A stretch of DNA of 5,169 bases from an uncultured Clostridia bacterium (GTDB lineage Bacteria; Bacillota; Clostridia; Monoglobales; Monoglobaceae), in assembly GCA_934463175.1 (NCBI GenBank), contig CAKSIW010000108.1, positions 1 to 5,169 of the forward strand. The letters run 5' to 3'. The notes below the pieces were generated by a model. The model saw nothing but the letters and a program-made list of their open reading frames with translations. It did not search any database and was not told where the DNA came from. Position 1 is the first letter of the stretch. Each line of letters opens with the position of its first letter. The translations under genes were made by a program, and so were the position numbers. Of this stretch, positions 3,952 through 5,169 are shown one piece after another.

Positions 3952-5169
3952 TTATGTCTCGGATTTCTGCGCTCCCGATGCAGCTGTGCTGTCAGCTGGC
4001 GGCTGAGGTGCGGCTTCTGAGGGTGTACCCTCCGTGTTCGGAGCTTCCGAATCGGTTTTGTTGTCGGCGGTGCCGTTGCCTTCGCTCTCTTCGGTCACTG
4101 TGTTTTCTTCTTCCTCTGAAACATGGCTAAGGCTGCACACTGTCTGAGGTCTGTTGTCGGCTGTGAACCAGAATGATGTTACGTCTCCTGCGGCACGGCA
4201 GGCTTCGCTTGCCAGATGTCCGCTGACAGTGCAATATTCAACCGACCTGATGTTTGACGGACGATCGGGATTTTTGTTCGCCTTTCCGCTGTTTATTTTT
4301 GTCATAACGTTTTTCCATACGGGAATGCACGGGTTTCCGCGTGCCTTTATGGTTTGCGGCGTGTCATAGCCATACCATGCGGCAGCCACGTAATGAGGCG
4401 TATATCCCACGAACCATCTGTCATTATTATCGGAGGTCGTTCCCGTTTTGCCTGCGGTGAACATTCCGCCGACTTGCGAGCCGCCGCCCGTTCCGCTTGT
4501 CACAACCTCGCGGAGCATCATCGACATGATATATGCGGTCGCCTCACTCATCGCGATTTCCTGCTGCGGACTGTTGCTCAGAAGCTCCTTTCCCTCCGAA
4601 TCGGTGACGGAGGTATAGCAATACGGCTTGGTGTAGATTCCGCGGTTGACAAACGGGGAATATGCGGCGGTCAGCTCAATGACCGACATTCCGTGCGTCA
4701 GTCCTCCGAGCGCGAGCTGCGAGAGACCGATGTCGGAATACACCTTTCCCTGACTGTCGGTTTCACGTCTGACAAGTGACGTTATGCCAAGCTTCCGCGT
4801 CAGAAAATCGAACGACTTGTCCGTTCCCATTTCGTTCAGAATCTGCACGGGAACGGTGTTGAGCGAACGTCTGAGTGCGGTTCTGACCGAAACACTGCCC
4901 GAATATGTGTGGTCATAGTTTCTCGGTGTCCAGCCGCCGTAGGATATTGCCTTGTCGGCGTATATATCGGCGGCGGTAATTTTTTTATTTTCAAGTGCGG
5001 GGGCATATACCCCAATCGGCTTGATTGTCGAGCCGGGTTGGCGGAGCGTTTGCGTTGCGCGGTTCAGCACGAGATTGCCGCTTTTCTTGCCGATTCCGCC
5101 CACAAGTCCTTTAATCTCTCCCGTATACGGGTCAATCACCGCCATGGATGCCTGTGCAGGGTTGTCACC
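3952..5169 (-). CDS. Class A penicillin-binding protein (PBP1A family), C-terminal part
   Basis: Partial: the frame continues through the right edge, giving 405 residues in the window (numbered here from Met at 5145). The full protein should have an N-terminal membrane anchor and a glycosyltransferase (GT51) domain outside the window. Visible is the transpeptidase domain that cross-links peptidoglycan: an IDPYTGEIKGLVGG start, catalytic SxxK as S39-T-I-K42 within QPGSTIKP (Ser codon 5029-5031), SxN as S94-L-N96, and KTGT at 233-236 (Lys codon 4447-4449). The TPRNYD segment before SxN is typical of PBP1A. After about residue 342 comes an acidic, then Ala/Pro/Ser/Thr-rich tail of some 55 residues, probably disordered and extracytoplasmic. 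The gene is convergent to the mobile element and belongs to the chromosome. All catalytic motifs are intact. Confidence 0.93.
   Translation of the reverse strand, partial: GDNPAQASMAVIDPYTGEIKGLVGGIGKKSGNLVLNRATQTLRQPGSTIKPIGVYAPALENKKITAADIYADKAISYGGWTPRNYDHTYSGSVSVRTALRRSLNTVPVQILNEMGTDKSFDFLTRKLGITSLVRRETDSQGKVYSDIGLSQLALGGLTHGMSVIELTAAYSPFVNRGIYTKPYCYTSVTDSEGKELLSNSPQQEIAMSEATAYIMSMMLREVVTSGTGGGSQVGGMFTAGKTGTTSDNNDRWFVGYTPHYVAAAWYGYDTPQTIKARGNPCIPVWKNVMTKINSGKANKNPDRPSNIRSVEYCTVSGHLASEACRAAGDVTSFWFTADNRPQTVCSLSHVSEEEENTVTEESEGNGTADNKTDSEAPNTEGTPSEAAPQPPADSTAASGAQKSET

Noticed and set aside
4354..4779. 141-codon + frame opposite the PBP gene
   Set aside because: It is the antisense shadow of a well-conserved transpeptidase domain, with an Arg/His-rich product and no ribosome site.

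Overview
The window looks like a junction in a low-to-mid GC Firmicutes genome, probably class Clostridia and perhaps near Ruminococcus/Oscillospiraceae. That placement is inferred from strong GGAGG-type ribosome binding sites, sigma-A style promoters, a CCA-encoding tRNA remnant and the protein families. No species can be named from the sequence.

Bases 1 to about 3605 read as the right-hand end of an integrated mobile element (prophage or integrative/conjugative element). The remainder reads as chromosome. The boundary is a 50-bp fragment (3556-3605) that matches the 3' half of a tRNA-Arg(CCG): anticodon arm, variable loop, T arm, 3' acceptor strand and CCA. It has no 5' half. This is what a tRNA-targeting tyrosine recombinase leaves at the far end of its element, with the rebuilt complete tRNA expected beyond the left edge. 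A GC-rich hairpin with a T-run (3611-3640) follows directly and is probably the original tRNA terminator.

Element genes, left to right, all on the + strand: (1) a 303-residue protein with 21 phased N-[T/S]-G-x-x pentapeptide repeats between two non-repeat domains; (2) a 48-residue two-helix membrane microprotein; (3) a 91-residue excisionase/MerR-type helix-turn-helix protein whose start overlaps the membrane gene; then an A/U-rich hairpin; (4) a 236-residue sigma-70 family factor with regions 2 and 4; (5) a 63-residue Cys-containing protein that starts inside the sigma stop; (6) a possible 34-residue protein coupled by an ATGA overlap; then a textbook terminator (2620-2645). After that comes a separately promoted toxin-antitoxin locus. 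The promoter is TTGATA-17-TATAAT, flanked by two copies of a 12-bp operator-like repeat. The toxin is reduced to a 26-codon stub, while the Xre-type antitoxin is intact. A terminator, a dyad and three copies of TTTGTGGCTTATT (candidate integrase arm sites) fill the space up to the att fragment. No integrase is present in the window.

The chromosomal side has a roughly 350-bp gene-free region rich in hairpins, including a 45-46 bp sequence repeated at about 98-bp spacing. A 40-bp perfect palindrome then acts as terminator for the last gene. That gene is a class A penicillin-binding protein on the - strand, cut by the right window edge; its transpeptidase motifs and an acidic C-terminal tail are visible.

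In terms of function, genes 3-6 look like a regulatory block (DNA-binding protein, alternative sigma factor, small Cys proteins), the antitoxin locus is a decayed stability or regulatory module, and the PBP is ordinary cell-wall synthesis unrelated to the element.
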